A stretch of 38,102 nucleotides of DNA from Opitutaceae bacterium (lineage in GTDB: Bacteria; Verrucomicrobiota; Verrucomicrobiia; Opitutales; Opitutaceae), in the NCBI GenBank assembly GCA_005792355.1, contig SXSC01000041.1:1-38102 (forward strand). Reading direction: 5' to 3'. The notes under the pieces are model-generated. The model did no database searches. It had not been told where the DNA came from and saw only the letters and a program-made list of their open reading frames with translations. Position numbers and translations under genes: made by a program. Within the stretch, counting starts at the first letter, position 1; the number at the start of each line of letters is the position of its first letter. Shown here piece by piece: positions 7,247 to 16,672 of the stretch.

Positions 7247-8937
7247 GCGGATGTTTCCTCCGCGGATCGCGGGGCCAGAAACAACTGCAGGATGAGGCTG
7301 AACACGACACAGCTGCCGCAGCCGATGACGTTGTACCAGAGGTAGGAAATGGTGAGGATGTTGTAGAGCACGATGACCAGCGCCTGCGCCGCAATCGCGG
7401 CGAAAAAGACCGCGGTGCCCCCGACTTTCTTCACGAAGAACGCCACGAGGAACAGGCCGAGCACGACCCCGTAGAAGAGCGAGCCCAGGATGTTAATCGC
7501 CTCGATCAGGTTTTCCGAGAAGCGCGCGAACAATGCGAACCCGATGGCGAACAGCCCCCAAAACGCCGTGAACCATTTCGCGTTGCGGACGTTCCGGGCC
7601 TCGTCGTGCGCCGCCAGCGGCCGGAACTGCCGCCACAGATCGATCGTGCTGGTCGTGCCCAGCGCGTTGAGCTCGCCGGCCTTCGAGCCCAGCGCGGCCG
7701 CGAACATCACCGCCACCAGCAGGCCGATGACGCCATGCGGGAGTTGGGTGAGGATGAAGGTGATGAACACGTAATCCGAATCCTTGGTCTTCGCCCGCGG
7801 GTCCGCCGTCGTGAGCGCCGTCTTCGCCTCCTTGCGCACGGCATCGACCTGGCGCTGCACGTCGACCATCGCCGTACGCGCGGCCGCCACCACCGCCGCG
7901 TCGCCGCCCTCCCGCGCCTCGACCCACGCCCGCACCGCGTTCTTGCGCTGGGCATGCAGCAGACTGTGCTTTTCCTCGAGCGCGCGGAACGTGGCGCCAT
8001 TCGCGCCCTGCTCGTGCCGCCGCCACTCCGTCTGATTGAAAAACACCGGCGCCTTTTCGAACTGGTAAAACACGAACACCAAGGCCCCGAGCAACAGGAT
8101 GAGGAATTGCATGGGGATCTTGAGCACGGCGTTGAACATCAGGCCCAACCGCCCTTCGCGCAGCGCCGCCCCGCCGATGTAGCGCTGCACCTGCGACTGG
8201 TCCGTGCCAAAATACGACAGCGACAAAAAAAGCCCGCCGAGCAATCCGCTCCACAGCGTGTAGCGCCGGTCCGGGCTGAACGAGAAATCGACCGCCTCGA
8301 GCTTGCCCAGCGCGCCCGCGATGTGCAGCGCGTCCGGCGGCAGCTTCGTCACCAGCACGATGAACGCGGTGACCATGCCGCCAAAAATCACGCTCATCTG
8401 CCACTTCTGTGTCAGACTCACGGCCACACTTCCGCCCGTCACCGTGTAGATGATCACGAGCAGCCCCGTTCCGATGATCGTCAAATCCAACCGCCATCCG
8501 AGCACCGTGGAGATGATGATGGCCGGTGCGTAGATCGTCACCCCGCTCGCCAGTCCGCGCTGCATCAAAAAGAGCGCCGCCCCGAGGAGACGAGTTTTCG
8601 CGTCGAAGCGTTTTCCGAGGTACTCGTACGCCGTATAGACGCCGAGCATCCGGTAAATCGGCAGGAAGACCGCGCAGACGATGATGAGCGCGAGCGGCAC
8701 GCCGAAGTAGTTTTGCACGAAACCGATCCCGCTCTCGAACCCCTGCCCGGGGATCGAAAGAAACGTGATCGCGCTCGCCTGGGTCGCCATCACTGAAATC
8801 CCAATCGTGAACCAGCCGGTGGTGCGACTGCCCTTCAGATAGGTGTCGAGATGATCGGTGTGCCGCGTGCGCCACGTCCCATAGGCCGCGATGCCAAGCA
8901 TGGTCCCGAGCAGCACAATCCAATCGAGGGCGTTCAT
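7243..8937 (-). CDS. Sodium:solute symporter (SSS family)
   Basis: A 564-residue inner-membrane transporter with the SSS pattern: WIVLLGTMLGIAAYGTW as first helix, then FTIGISVMATQASAITFLSI PG, the Na+-site region found in sialate/glucose-type symporters, and about 13 hydrophobic segments. Between two membrane helices it carries an unusual ~90-residue hydrophilic, helical insert (EWRRHEQGANGATFRALEEK through TTADPRAKTKDSD) that is probably a coiled coil. The start at MNALDW is chosen because it makes an ATGA overlap with the upstream small protein; an upstream in-frame start would lie inside that gene. Substrate unknown. The position between a PIG-L deacetylase and bsh-type genes suggests a sugar, amino-sugar or thiol-conjugate ligand, which is inference. 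Confidence 0.88.
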   Translation of the reverse strand: MNALDWIVLLGTMLGIAAYGTWRTRHTDHLDTYLKGSRTTGWFTIGISVMATQASAITFLSIPGQGFESGIGFVQNYFGVPLALIIVCAVFLPIYRMLGVYTAYEYLGKRFDAKTRLLGAALFLMQRGLASGVTIYAPAIIISTVLGWRLDLTIIGTGLLVIIYTVTGGSVAVSLTQKWQMSVIFGGMVTAFIVLVTKLPPDALHIAGALGKLEAVDFSFSPDRRYTLWSGLLGGLFLSLSYFGTDQSQVQRYIGGAALREGRLGLMFNAVLKIPMQFLILLLGALVFVFYQFEKAPVFFNQTEWRRHEQGANGATFRALEEKHSLLHAQRKNAVRAWVEAREGGDAAVVAAARTAMVDVQRQVDAVRKEAKTALTTADPRAKTKDSDYVFITFILTQLPHGVIGLLVAVMFAAALGSKAGELNALGTTSTIDLWRQFRPLAAHDEARNVRNAKWFTAFWGLFAIGFALFARFSENLIEAINILGSLFYGVVLGLFLVAFFVKKVGGTAVFFAAIAAQALVIVLYNILTISYLWYNVIGCGSCVVFSLILQLFLAPRSAEETSA

Positions 8938-9158
8938 GCGAAAGCGGACGAGAAAATCGCGAGTGCCACCACCACCAGAACAAACACGGCAAAAACCACC
9001 ACGTAGACCGCCCGCCATGAGCGGAAGCCCGGCAGACCCGTGCCGTCATCGTCCGACCTGGCATCCCCGGGCGGGCGGGTGCCCCCATCCGCCGCGTTCG
9101 AGGCGGGTCTTCCCGGGCGGGCTTCCCCGCCTCCCGTTGATCGCGAGGGCTGCGTCAT
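8934..9158 (-). CDS. Small single-span membrane protein
   Basis: A 74-residue protein: a Gly/Pro/Asp-rich hydrophilic N-terminal half, then SWRAVYVVVFAVFVLVVVAL AIFSSAFA, one strong transmembrane helix at the C-terminus. Both ends overlap their neighbours by ATGA (PIG-L upstream, symporter downstream), so it is very likely translated by coupling. It may be an accessory subunit of the symporter, as small one-helix proteins are for several transporters; that role is inferred. No known family recognised. Confidence 0.7.
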   Translation of the reverse strand: MTQPSRSTGGGEARPGRPASNAADGGTRPPGDARSDDDGTGLPGFRSWRAVYVVVFAVFVLVVVALAIFSSAFA

Positions 9159-11683
9159 TTCCCGAGTGAAACCAGGTTCGCGAACAACCGGTACGCGCCC
9201 GGCACGCCCGCGGGCAGCTGCCGGAAAAACGCGATGCCAGTGTAGACGTAGTAACCCTTGCCGTGCTTCGCCACCAGCACGCTGCTCTTCAGGGGCTCCT
9301 CTCCGGGATCGCTCATCGCGAGTACGGGCTCGTAGCGGGCCTCGTCCCAGCTGCTCGGAAAATATGCGCCGCGCTCCTGAAACCAGCCTTCAAAATCGGC
9401 CGGCCCGATCCGGTTCGGAAGGTTCAGAATCGCATGCTGCGGCGCGAGCAGCGACACCGGCGCGCGCTCGTCGGTCACCCGCAGCTGCGGCGCGGACCCC
9501 TGGATCGAGAGTTTGTACGGGCCGAGTTCGGTCGCACTCAGTCCATTGGGCCGGTTGTACTGCGCGATCACCGTGCCGCCGTTTTCCACATAGGCAAAGA
9601 GACCCGGCAGATTGGCCGCCAGATCTTCGCGTTCGTTGAACGCCCGCACCCCAATCACGACCGCATCGAGGCCCCGCAGCTTCTCCACCGTGAGATCGGC
9701 CCCGGCCAGCATCGTTACCTGGTAGCCGAGCTGCTCAATCGCCCGCGCGACATCGTCACCGGCACCGGGCAGGTAGCCGACCCGCTGGCCCCGCGTCGCG
9801 ACGTCGAGCACCAGGAGCCGGGCACGCGCCGGTGGCTGGAGAATTTGCGGCGGAATATGTTCGTAGCGGATCTCGGAGCGCTGGTTCGAGTAGAGCATGC
9901 CGTTCACGTCGGCATGCGCCGCCAGACGCCCCGCCGTCGGCTGGGCCGGCGCCGTCACGGAAAATAGACTCCCAAGTTTTTCGCCCGCCTTTTCCAGCAT
10001 GAATATACGGACCGCGGGCGAGACCGTCCAACCCGCCGGCACCAGCACCCGCAACGTGCCCTGCACGCCAGACCGCATCGCCGTTACGTCCACCGTGACC
10101 GACTTGGTTGATCCCGGCGCGAACAACGCCACGTCGGCCGTAAATTGCAACGAAACCGGCGATACCACGTCGACGCGCCGTCGCCTCTCCCCTTTTGGCG
10201 TCTGCTCCAGCCCCTCGCCCTCGACCGGAATCACCAGCTTCTCACCGTGGACCTCGAACACGAACTCGATCGGAAATGACGGTGGATTCTCCGCGCGACC
10301 GATCATCGTTGGGTCGTCGACCCGAAAGATTCCGGCCGCGCCTTCCTCCCGCAACCAGTAGGGCTGCGTCAGCGGAGTGTCGACCGGCACAACCTCGGAA
10401 ACATTCGCCCTGGCGGAGGCCGACAGCGTGAGACTGACCGGCGGGCCGGAAATTTCGCGGGTGCTCAAACGCGTCGCGACCCAGCGCACCGGGGTTTTTG
10501 CCGACATCGAAGCGGAAAGCTTCCAGTCGATTTTCTCTCCCGGGGAGACCTCCGGTCGATCCGCGGTCGCCTGCACCTTCAAGCCCAGACACGCCTGCAC
10601 GAGGTGATCGAGCTGCGCCCGCTTGTCCGCGACCAGCGGATCGCCCGGCAGGGCGGCGAGCTTCGCGCGAATCGCGAACAGCGCCGGCACGCTCGCCGCC
10701 GGGTCGCCGCCCTTGAATTCCGTGATGGCCCGGGCGGTGAGCCGGCCAATCTCCGTCCCAACACTGCCGTAGCGCAACCACGTGGTATCGACACCGTCAA
10801 AGAGATCCTTTGCCGCCGGCTCACCGCCGAGCGGGCTGAACGATTGCTCGTTGGCCCCGGAACCAGCGCCGCCGCGCCCGCCGAAACTCCCAAACCCCTG
10901 CGTGATGTGCCGGCCACGACTGCGCCCGGCGATCGCTCCGAGGCCCTCCCCCGTCACCGGATCGCTGCCGCCGATGTCCATCCGGATGGTGTTTGCCGCC
11001 GGTGCGCCGCCGCCCCCGCGACCGAAACCGCCGCTGTTCAGCACCACGCGTTTCGGCTGCCACACGGTGAGGCCCTGTTGCAGCTGTTCCGGATACGCCT
11101 GCGGATCGCCCGCCAGCTTGAACGCCTCGGCGCCAAGCATTCCCGAGGCCGTGTGATGCCCGTGCGTGCCCCCGCCGCTGGGGGAAAATCGGGTGACAAT
11201 GACATCTGGCCGGAAAATCCGGATCACGCGCACCACGTCGCCCAACACCTCGTTCCGATCCCAAAACCGCAGCGTCTCGTCGGCCGACTTCGAATAGCCA
11301 AAATCGATCGCGCGCGTAAAAAACTGCCGGCCGCCGTCGAGGCGCCGGGCGGCCAGGAGTTCCTGCGTGCGGGCGAGGCCAAGCTTCTCGTCGAACTCGG
11401 GCCCGATCTCGTTCTGGCCGCCGTCGCCGCGCGTCAACGAGAGGTAGGCCGTCCGATAGCCGCGCGCCTTGGCAAAGTAAGTGATGAGCTGCGTGTTTTC
11501 ATCATCCGGATGCGCCGCGATGTGCAGCAGCGTGCCGGTGGTCGCGAAACTGCGGAGTTCCTGCAGGATCTCCGCACCCGGCGCGACTTCCGCCGCCGGG
11601 AGCGACCACGCTGCAAAAAAACAGGCGCCCGCCATCACGCGCCACCACGGGCGGTACACTATCCGGAGGATACGGGGGCGCAT
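9155..11683 (-). CDS. Secreted PIG-L/LmbE-type deacetylase with C-terminal GATase-like domain
   Basis: An 842-residue protein with an N-terminal signal sequence (cleavage likely near residue 30). The zinc-deacetylase domain spans about residues 45-300, with AAHPDDE at 56-62 and THGHHTAS at 173-180 as metal ligands. A Gly-rich loop GFGRGGGG follows. The middle part (about 380-620) is beta-sandwich-like. The C-terminal part (about 640-840, from LLVLDVATRGQRVGYLPGAG) resembles the ThuA/GATase-like domain seen in large bacterial PIG-L proteins. It probably deacetylates or hydrolyses an amino-sugar amide outside the cytoplasm. It is the first gene of the ATGA-coupled run, so the product may be taken up by the symporter two genes downstream. 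The substrate is not known; a GlcN-malate or mycothiol-like conjugate is possible given the bsh genes. Confidence 0.82.
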   Translation of the reverse strand: MRPRILRIVYRPWWRVMAGACFFAAWSLPAAEVAPGAEILQELRSFATTGTLLHIAAHPDDENTQLITYFAKARGYRTAYLSLTRGDGGQNEIGPEFDEKLGLARTQELLAARRLDGGRQFFTRAIDFGYSKSADETLRFWDRNEVLGDVVRVIRIFRPDVIVTRFSPSGGGTHGHHTASGMLGAEAFKLAGDPQAYPEQLQQGLTVWQPKRVVLNSGGFGRGGGGAPAANTIRMDIGGSDPVTGEGLGAIAGRSRGRHITQGFGSFGGRGGAGSGANEQSFSPLGGEPAAKDLFDGVDTTWLRYGSVGTEIGRLTARAITEFKGGDPAASVPALFAIRAKLAALPGDPLVADKRAQLDHLVQACLGLKVQATADRPEVSPGEKIDWKLSASMSAKTPVRWVATRLSTREISGPPVSLTLSASARANVSEVVPVDTPLTQPYWLREEGAAGIFRVDDPTMIGRAENPPSFPIEFVFEVHGEKLVIPVEGEGLEQTPKGERRRRVDVVSPVSLQFTADVALFAPGSTKSVTVDVTAMRSGVQGTLRVLVPAGWTVSPAVRIFMLEKAGEKLGSLFSVTAPAQPTAGRLAAHADVNGMLYSNQRSEIRYEHIPPQILQPPARARLLVLDVATRGQRVGYLPGAGDDVARAIEQLGYQVTMLAGADLTVEKLRGLDAVVIGVRAFNEREDLAANLPGLFAYVENGGTVIAQYNRPNGLSATELGPYKLSIQGSAPQLRVTDERAPVSLLAPQHAILNLPNRIGPADFEGWFQERGAYFPSSWDEARYEPVLAMSDPGEEPLKSSVLVAKHGKGYYVYTGIAFFRQLPAGVPGAYRLFANLVSLGK

Positions 11684-11688
11684 CTGGT

Positions 11689-11769
11689 TTACTTTTTCTG
11701 AGCGCAGAGCGACGTCGCCCCGACGAGGGCGGCGGTGACACAGACGAGGGACAAACGGGCGAGTTTCAT
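11689..11769 (-). CDS. Possible 26-residue leader peptide ahead of the PIG-L gene
   Basis: ATG at 11769 opens a 26-codon frame (MKLARLSLVCVTAALVGATS then LCAQKK) that ends 5 bases before the PIG-L start. It is almost entirely a signal-peptide or lipoprotein-like hydrophobic stretch with a Cys near the end. It may be a translated leader that couples to the PIG-L gene, or the remains of a once longer signal sequence. There is no good ribosome site, so this is a weak call. Confidence 0.3.
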   Translation of the reverse strand: MKLARLSLVCVTAALVGATSLCAQKK

Positions 11770-12084
11770 GACTGGAACGGGTTGAGGTTTAGACCATGAA
11801 CCAGATGGACAATCATCGGGTGTCACACGGACGGTGATGAGGATTGAAACGGAAATACAGCCTAGAACGAGCAGTGGGCGAACAACACAACAGGACGCAT
11901 CCCGCGTGGCACAAGATGCGGAAGCCAACGAATTTTCGCGATTCACCTCTTGGAGGATTCGCAATTCGCACCGGATTCCCTTGGCCTGCCCGCCAGGGGA
12001 GGGTTGCCCTTCGCCTCCGCTCAGGGGCGTGAAACATCTGCCGAAAGGCGGCTTCCCGCCGCCGGGAAAAATCCGGTCCGACTC
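11770..12084. other. Intergenic region between the thiol locus and the NHL protein
   Basis: 315 bases with no convincing gene. The left part should carry the promoter of the minus-strand PIG-L operon. The right part, which lies downstream of the NHL gene on the minus strand, has several G+C-rich inverted segments (for example GGCGGCTTCCCGCCGCC near 12044-12061) that may act in transcription termination. Confidence 0.4.
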
Positions 12085-14727
12085 CTACAGCACTTCGTAA
12101 ATTTCGACCAAGGCCTCGCCGGTGCCACCGTCGGACCCGCGGACCCAAACGGTATAACCGCCGGCTGCGAGCGTCGTCAGCAACGCGGCGTCCCGGCTGC
12201 CGGCATTGAGCGAAAAGGCTCCAACCGCCGAAAATGTCACGGCCAGCGCCGGGTCCCAGGTGTCATTCTCAGTTACCTTCACGCCGGCGCTGTCATAGAC
12301 CTCCAGTTTCGGATCGACGAGCAACCCCGTCACTCCAAAGGCCGCAAGTGTCGGGCCGACGGCGCGGATCAGCAATCGCTTGGTGCCAGTGCCCGCGATG
12401 TTGAAGCCCGCAATGAGAATGTTGTCGCCCGTGCCCACCTGGTTCCGCGCGGACACGTTGACCAGGCGCGGGGTGTTGCCGGTGCCGGTGTCGTATGCCT
12501 CGACCAGAACCACTCCCGCCCCCGTGCCCAGCGCCCAAATCGAACGCGCCCCGTCAATGCCCTGGACAAACGCCGCGTCGCTGCTGCCGGCCGGAAACCC
12601 AAATGCGCCCACGCTCGCAAACGTGTCCGCGAGGGTCGCCGGCCAGCTGTCGTTCGCCAGGATCTGCGTGGGTCCGTTGTAAAGCTCCAGCCGGGGATCG
12701 CTCATCGCCGAGCTCAGCCCAAACGCCGCCAGCGCTGGACCGGCGGCCCGGACCAGCACATTGCGCGAACCACCGCTCACGACCACGCCCACAATCAGCG
12801 TCTGCCCCACCCCCATCGCCGTGCGCACCGACAAATTGGAAAGTCGCGCCGTCGGCCCCGTGACGACGACGTTCACCGTCAGCACCGCCACCTCGCTCGA
12901 CACGTTGAGACCGCCGCCACTGACCCGGACGGTGTAGTTGCCCGCGTCGGTCGTCTGGGTCGCGCCGATCGCCAGGCTCGAGTTCGTCGCGCCCGCCACG
13001 ACCTGGTCGTTCTTGAACCACTGATAGGCCAGCGCCGTCGACCCGGTGGCCGTCACGGCAAACGTCGCGCCCTGCCCCGCGTTCACCGTTTGGTTCGTGG
13101 GTTGCGTGGTGATGTTGATAGCCACCGTGCCACCGGTTCCCACGCTGAGCTTGGCCGACGCCGTCACCGTCGTGCCGCCGGAGGTCAACCGCACGGCGTA
13201 GGTGCCGGCGTCAGTAGCCTGCACGGATGGCAGCGTGTAATTCGCCGAGGTCGCACCCGAAATGGCCGAACCGTTTTTCAGCCACTGAAAGGTGAGGCCG
13301 GCGCCGGTCGCGGTGACGCTCAGGGTCGCGCTCTGCCCGGTGCTGACGTTCTGGCTCAGGGGACGGGCCGTGATCGCAATGGGGCCGGTGCCCACCGCCG
13401 TCACGGAAAGAGTGGCCGGCGCGCTGTCGACCGAGCCACCCCCGGCTCCGGCAATCCGCACAGAATACGTGCCGACGTCGGCCGCCTGCGCCGCGGCGAT
13501 GGTGTAACTCGCACTGGTCGCGCCGGCAATCAACCCGCCATTCTTGAGCCAACGGTAGGTTAATGCGCTGCCGCTCGCCACGACGCGAAACGTCACCGCC
13601 TGGCCCACGCTCACCTCTTGATCGAGTGGTTCGATCAAAATCACCGGGAGGGTCGCCAGGCTCGCCGGCACTCCTTTTCGAATGAGGTTGTTCGACGAAT
13701 CGACGACGTAGATCGTGCTGCCGTCCGCCACGACATCCGTCGTGTCATAGAAGCGGGCGGCGGAGCCCACACTGTCGACCTCCCCAATAATCCCGGTGGC
13801 TCCGGCCAGCGTCGAGACCGTCCCGCCCGGAGTAATCAGTCGGATGACGCTGTTGCCGTAGTCTGCGACCAGCACGTTGCCGGTCGCATCCACCGACAAC
13901 CCGCGCGGCTGGTTGAACCGCGCGGTGGCAGCCGCACCGTCCAGACCGCCGCCGTTCCCGGAGTTGCCGGCGTAGGTGGTCACGACACCGGCTGGAGTCA
14001 CCTTGCGAATCGCATTGTTGAGGCTGTCGGCGACGAAGACGTTGCCACTGGTGTCAACCGCCACCCCCCACGGCGTGCTGAAACGCGCGGCGGCGCCCGA
14101 GCCGTCGGTGAAGCCGGATTGCAAGGCGGCGCCGGCCAGCGTCGAGACGACCCCGGCGGCCGTGATCTTGCGAATCACGTGATTGCCGCCATCCGCGACA
14201 TAAACGTTCCCCGACGAATCGACCGCGACGCCATAGGGCAGGAAAAAGCGGGCGGTCGCGATCGGGCCGTCGTTCGCCCCGAGCAGAAACGGCGCCCCGG
14301 CATAGGTCGACACCACCCCGGCCGCGGTGATTTTTCGAATCGTGAAATTTTTCGAATCGGCGACGTAGACGTTGCCCGACGAGTCCGCGGCCAGACCCAC
14401 CGGGAAATTAAAGCGGGCCGCGCCCGCGGTGCCGTCCGTCGATCCGAAAGTCCCCGCAGAACCCGCGAGAGTCGAAACCACCCGGGCCGGGGTGATTTTC
14501 CGGATCGTGTTGTTCAAGGTATCGGAAACGTAGAGATTCTTCGCGGCATCGATCGCGATGCCATACGGGTTCCGAAACGATCCGGGAGTGCCATCGGCGC
14601 TCCCGGAGACATTCGAGGTACCCACCAACGTCACGATCGCGTAATCCTCCGCGCGCAGCATGGCGGCCGCGCCGAGGAGCAGCAGGATCGCCGCCGGGAC
14701 GGTGGGTCGGAGACGGGATGTAATCAT
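12085..14727 (-). CDS. Secreted NHL-repeat / Ig-like protein with Opitutaceae-type tail
   Basis: An 880-residue exported protein. Signal peptide at residues 1-26 (ends LRAED). Residues about 30-350 form six NHL-type beta-propeller units, each with GIAVDxxGNVYVADxxNxxIRKIT and a following STLAG. Three Ig-like domains follow (GQxxTFxVxAxGxxLxYxWLKNG...ADxGxYxVR). The tail has two ~115-residue copies of a domain beginning LSNLSVRTxxGxGxxLIVG/ILIAG with LxRAxGPxLAAFGV, common at the C-terminus of Opitutaceae surface proteins. It is probably a surface or matrix protein; the propeller may bind ligands. The start at 14727 is chosen because the signal peptide begins there; an ATG at 14757 would add 10 residues. 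Single gene, no obvious partner. Confidence 0.85.
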   Translation of the reverse strand: MITSRLRPTVPAAILLLLGAAAMLRAEDYAIVTLVGTSNVSGSADGTPGSFRNPYGIAIDAAKNLYVSDTLNNTIRKITPARVVSTLAGSAGTFGSTDGTAGAARFNFPVGLAADSSGNVYVADSKNFTIRKITAAGVVSTYAGAPFLLGANDGPIATARFFLPYGVAVDSSGNVYVADGGNHVIRKITAAGVVSTLAGAALQSGFTDGSGAAARFSTPWGVAVDTSGNVFVADSLNNAIRKVTPAGVVTTYAGNSGNGGGLDGAAATARFNQPRGLSVDATGNVLVADYGNSVIRLITPGGTVSTLAGATGIIGEVDSVGSAARFYDTTDVVADGSTIYVVDSSNNLIRKGVPASLATLPVILIEPLDQEVSVGQAVTFRVVASGSALTYRWLKNGGLIAGATSASYTIAAAQAADVGTYSVRIAGAGGGSVDSAPATLSVTAVGTGPIAITARPLSQNVSTGQSATLSVTATGAGLTFQWLKNGSAISGATSANYTLPSVQATDAGTYAVRLTSGGTTVTASAKLSVGTGGTVAINITTQPTNQTVNAGQGATFAVTATGSTALAYQWFKNDQVVAGATNSSLAIGATQTTDAGNYTVRVSGGGLNVSSEVAVLTVNVVVTGPTARLSNLSVRTAMGVGQTLIVGVVVSGGSRNVLVRAAGPALAAFGLSSAMSDPRLELYNGPTQILANDSWPATLADTFASVGAFGFPAGSSDAAFVQGIDGARSIWALGTGAGVVLVEAYDTGTGNTPRLVNVSARNQVGTGDNILIAGFNIAGTGTKRLLIRAVGPTLAAFGVTGLLVDPKLEVYDSAGVKVTENDTWDPALAVTFSAVGAFSLNAGSRDAALLTTLAAGGYTVWVRGSDGGTGEALVEIYEVL

Positions 14728-14813
14728 GGTGGAAAAAGAATGGTTCGAAGGAAACATGTGCGTCGGAAAGTACGCCTCATCGTGACGAACGCAAATCCGC
14801 GGAATCAAGCCCG

Positions 14814-16580
14814 TTACCGGCCCGCCCGCCGATGCAGCCATTGCTCCACGCGGGCCAGCGGCCAGGTCGTCATTACGTTTTCGCGCGTCAGCCAGCCCTT
14901 GCGCGCGGCGTTCACCCCGGCGCGCACGTGTTGCAGCCCTTCGGTCTCGTGCGCATCCGGGTTGATCGCACATACCAGACCGCGCTCGGCCGCCTTGCGC
15001 CAGTGCCGCCAGTCCAGGTCGAGCCGCCACGGGTTCGCGTTCAGTTCAATCACCACCCCATTGGCGATGGCCGCATCGATCACCCGGCCCACGTCGACGC
15101 GATATCCTTCGCGCCGCAGCAACAACCGCCCGGTAAGATGCCCGAGCATCGTCGTCCGCGGATGCTCGAGGGCCCGCACGAGGCGCGCCGTCATGGCCGC
15201 CTCATCCTGCGAAAAGGAGCTGTGCACCGACACCACCACATAATCCAGCTGCGCGAGGAGCGCGTCGTCGAAATCAAGCCGGCCATCCACCAGAATGTCG
15301 CATTCGGTCCCGGCCAACACCTGGGTCGCGAAACGCCTCGACGCGTTCAGCGCGCGAATATCCGCCACCTGTTGCAGGAGCCGCTCCTCACTCAGGCCAT
15401 TCGCCTGAAAACTGCTCTTCGAATGATCCGCGATCCCGAGGTATTCCCAGCCGAGCGCCGCCGCCGCCGCGGTCATCTCCGCAAGGGTGTTCCGGCCGTC
15501 GGAGGCCGTGGTGTGGTTGTGAAACGCTCCGCGCAGATCGCCCGCCTCAATCAACCGCGGCAATTCCCCCTGCTCCGCCGTCTCGATCTCCCCCAGCCCC
15601 TCGCGCAACTCGGGCGGGATGAAGCGCAACCCGAGCGCCGCAAACAACTCGGCCTCGGTGCGCACGTCCGTCCGGGGTCCGCCGGCGCCGGCCTTCGCCT
15701 TCACGGTCCCCTCGCCTTCCGCCGGCACCAAGCCCCATTCGCTCAAGCTGAGCCCACGCGCCAGCGCCCGTTGGCGCAACTGCACATTGTGATCCTTCGA
15801 GCCGGTGAAATGGTGCAGCGCGAACACGAACTGCTCCTCCGGCACGATCCGCAAATCCGCCTGCAACCCGCTCTCGAATCGCACACTCGCCTTGGTCTCG
15901 CCCTGCGCCGTCACCTCTTTCACGCCGGCCATCCCCACAAACCATCCGACCACCGGCGCGACGTCGGTCGCCGCCACGATGAAATCGAGGTCGCCCACCG
16001 TTTCCATCCCGCGTCGGAGGCTGCCCGCCGCCTCCGCCCGCCGCACCTGGGGCAACTGGCGCAATCCCGCGACGATCGGCCCCGCGATTTCCGCGGCGTC
16101 CCACCACCGGTGCCGCCGCCCGTAGGCCTCGCGATTCTTGATCCCGGCCAGCAGCTTCTCCTGCGTCTTCGCGCCAAATCCGTCAAGCTCCGCCACCCGG
16201 CCATCCTGGCAGGCCCGGGTCAGCGCGGCGAGGTCGGCGATGCCGAGCCTGTCGTGCAGCGCGCGAATCTTTTTCGGCCCCAGCCCGGGAATCTGCAGCA
16301 GATCCACCAGCCCCGGTTCGACCGACGCCTTTAGTTTTTCGAAAAACACGAGTCCGCCCGTCGTGTGCAGCTCGGTGATCTTTTGCGCGAGGGCATCGCC
16401 GATGCCCTTCATGCTTTTCAGCTCCTCCCCGGCGATCAGTCGCGCAAGTTCGCTTTCCTCGATCGCCTCCAGCGCCCGCGACCCGGCCTGGTAGGCGCGC
16501 ACCTTGAACGGGTTTTCGCCCTTCAACTCGAGCAACGTCGCGATCTCGGAGAGGACATCGGCGATTTCATTCTTGGTCAT
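14814..16580 (-). CDS. polX: DNA polymerase X family protein with PHP exonuclease domain
   Basis: A 588-residue bacterial/archaeal-type PolX. The N-terminal helix-hairpin-helix part starts [20 protein letters not shown] and contains [10 protein letters not shown] and [12 protein letters not shown]. The palm has [18 protein letters not shown], with the GDLDF metal aspartates. The C-terminal PHP domain has [20 protein letters not shown] and NPDAHE, the metal-binding histidines of a 3'-5' exonuclease or AP-endonuclease. Such enzymes fill short gaps in base-excision repair. Length is normal for the family (about 570-590). The frame is open for 91 codons upstream but homology begins at this ATG. 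The neighbouring genes do not relate to repair. Confidence 0.9.
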   Translation of the reverse strand: MTKNEIADVLSEIATLLELKGENPFKVRAYQAGSRALEAIEESELARLIAGEELKSMKGIGDALAQKITELHTTGGLVFFEKLKASVEPGLVDLLQIPGLGPKKIRALHDRLGIADLAALTRACQDGRVAELDGFGAKTQEKLLAGIKNREAYGRRHRWWDAAEIAGPIVAGLRQLPQVRRAEAAGSLRRGMETVGDLDFIVAATDVAPVVGWFVGMAGVKEVTAQGETKASVRFESGLQADLRIVPEEQFVFALHHFTGSKDHNVQLRQRALARGLSLSEWGLVPAEGEGTVKAKAGAGGPRTDVRTEAELFAALGLRFIPPELREGLGEIETAEQGELPRLIEAGDLRGAFHNHTTASDGRNTLAEMTAAAAALGWEYLGIADHSKSSFQANGLSEERLLQQVADIRALNASRRFATQVLAGTECDILVDGRLDFDDALLAQLDYVVVSVHSSFSQDEAAMTARLVRALEHPRTTMLGHLTGRLLLRREGYRVDVGRVIDAAIANGVVIELNANPWRLDLDWRHWRKAAERGLVCAINPDAHETEGLQHVRAGVNAARKGWLTRENVMTTWPLARVEQWLHRRAGR

Positions 16581-16672
16581 GCGAGTGAGTAGAGGCGAAA
16601 ATCCGGATTCATAAACTCTAAATCGTCCGCCCTCCGCGCTGAATGTTTGGTGGGATCGGGGTCCGTGCGGTC

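Noticed and set aside
10604..11701. 365-residue plus-strand frame
   Set aside because: Antisense shadow of the PIG-L gene, Arg-rich with no recognisable motif.
11950..15243. Two ~540-residue plus-strand frames
   Set aside because: Antisense readings of the NHL/Ig protein and PolX genes; repetitive only because the sense genes are.
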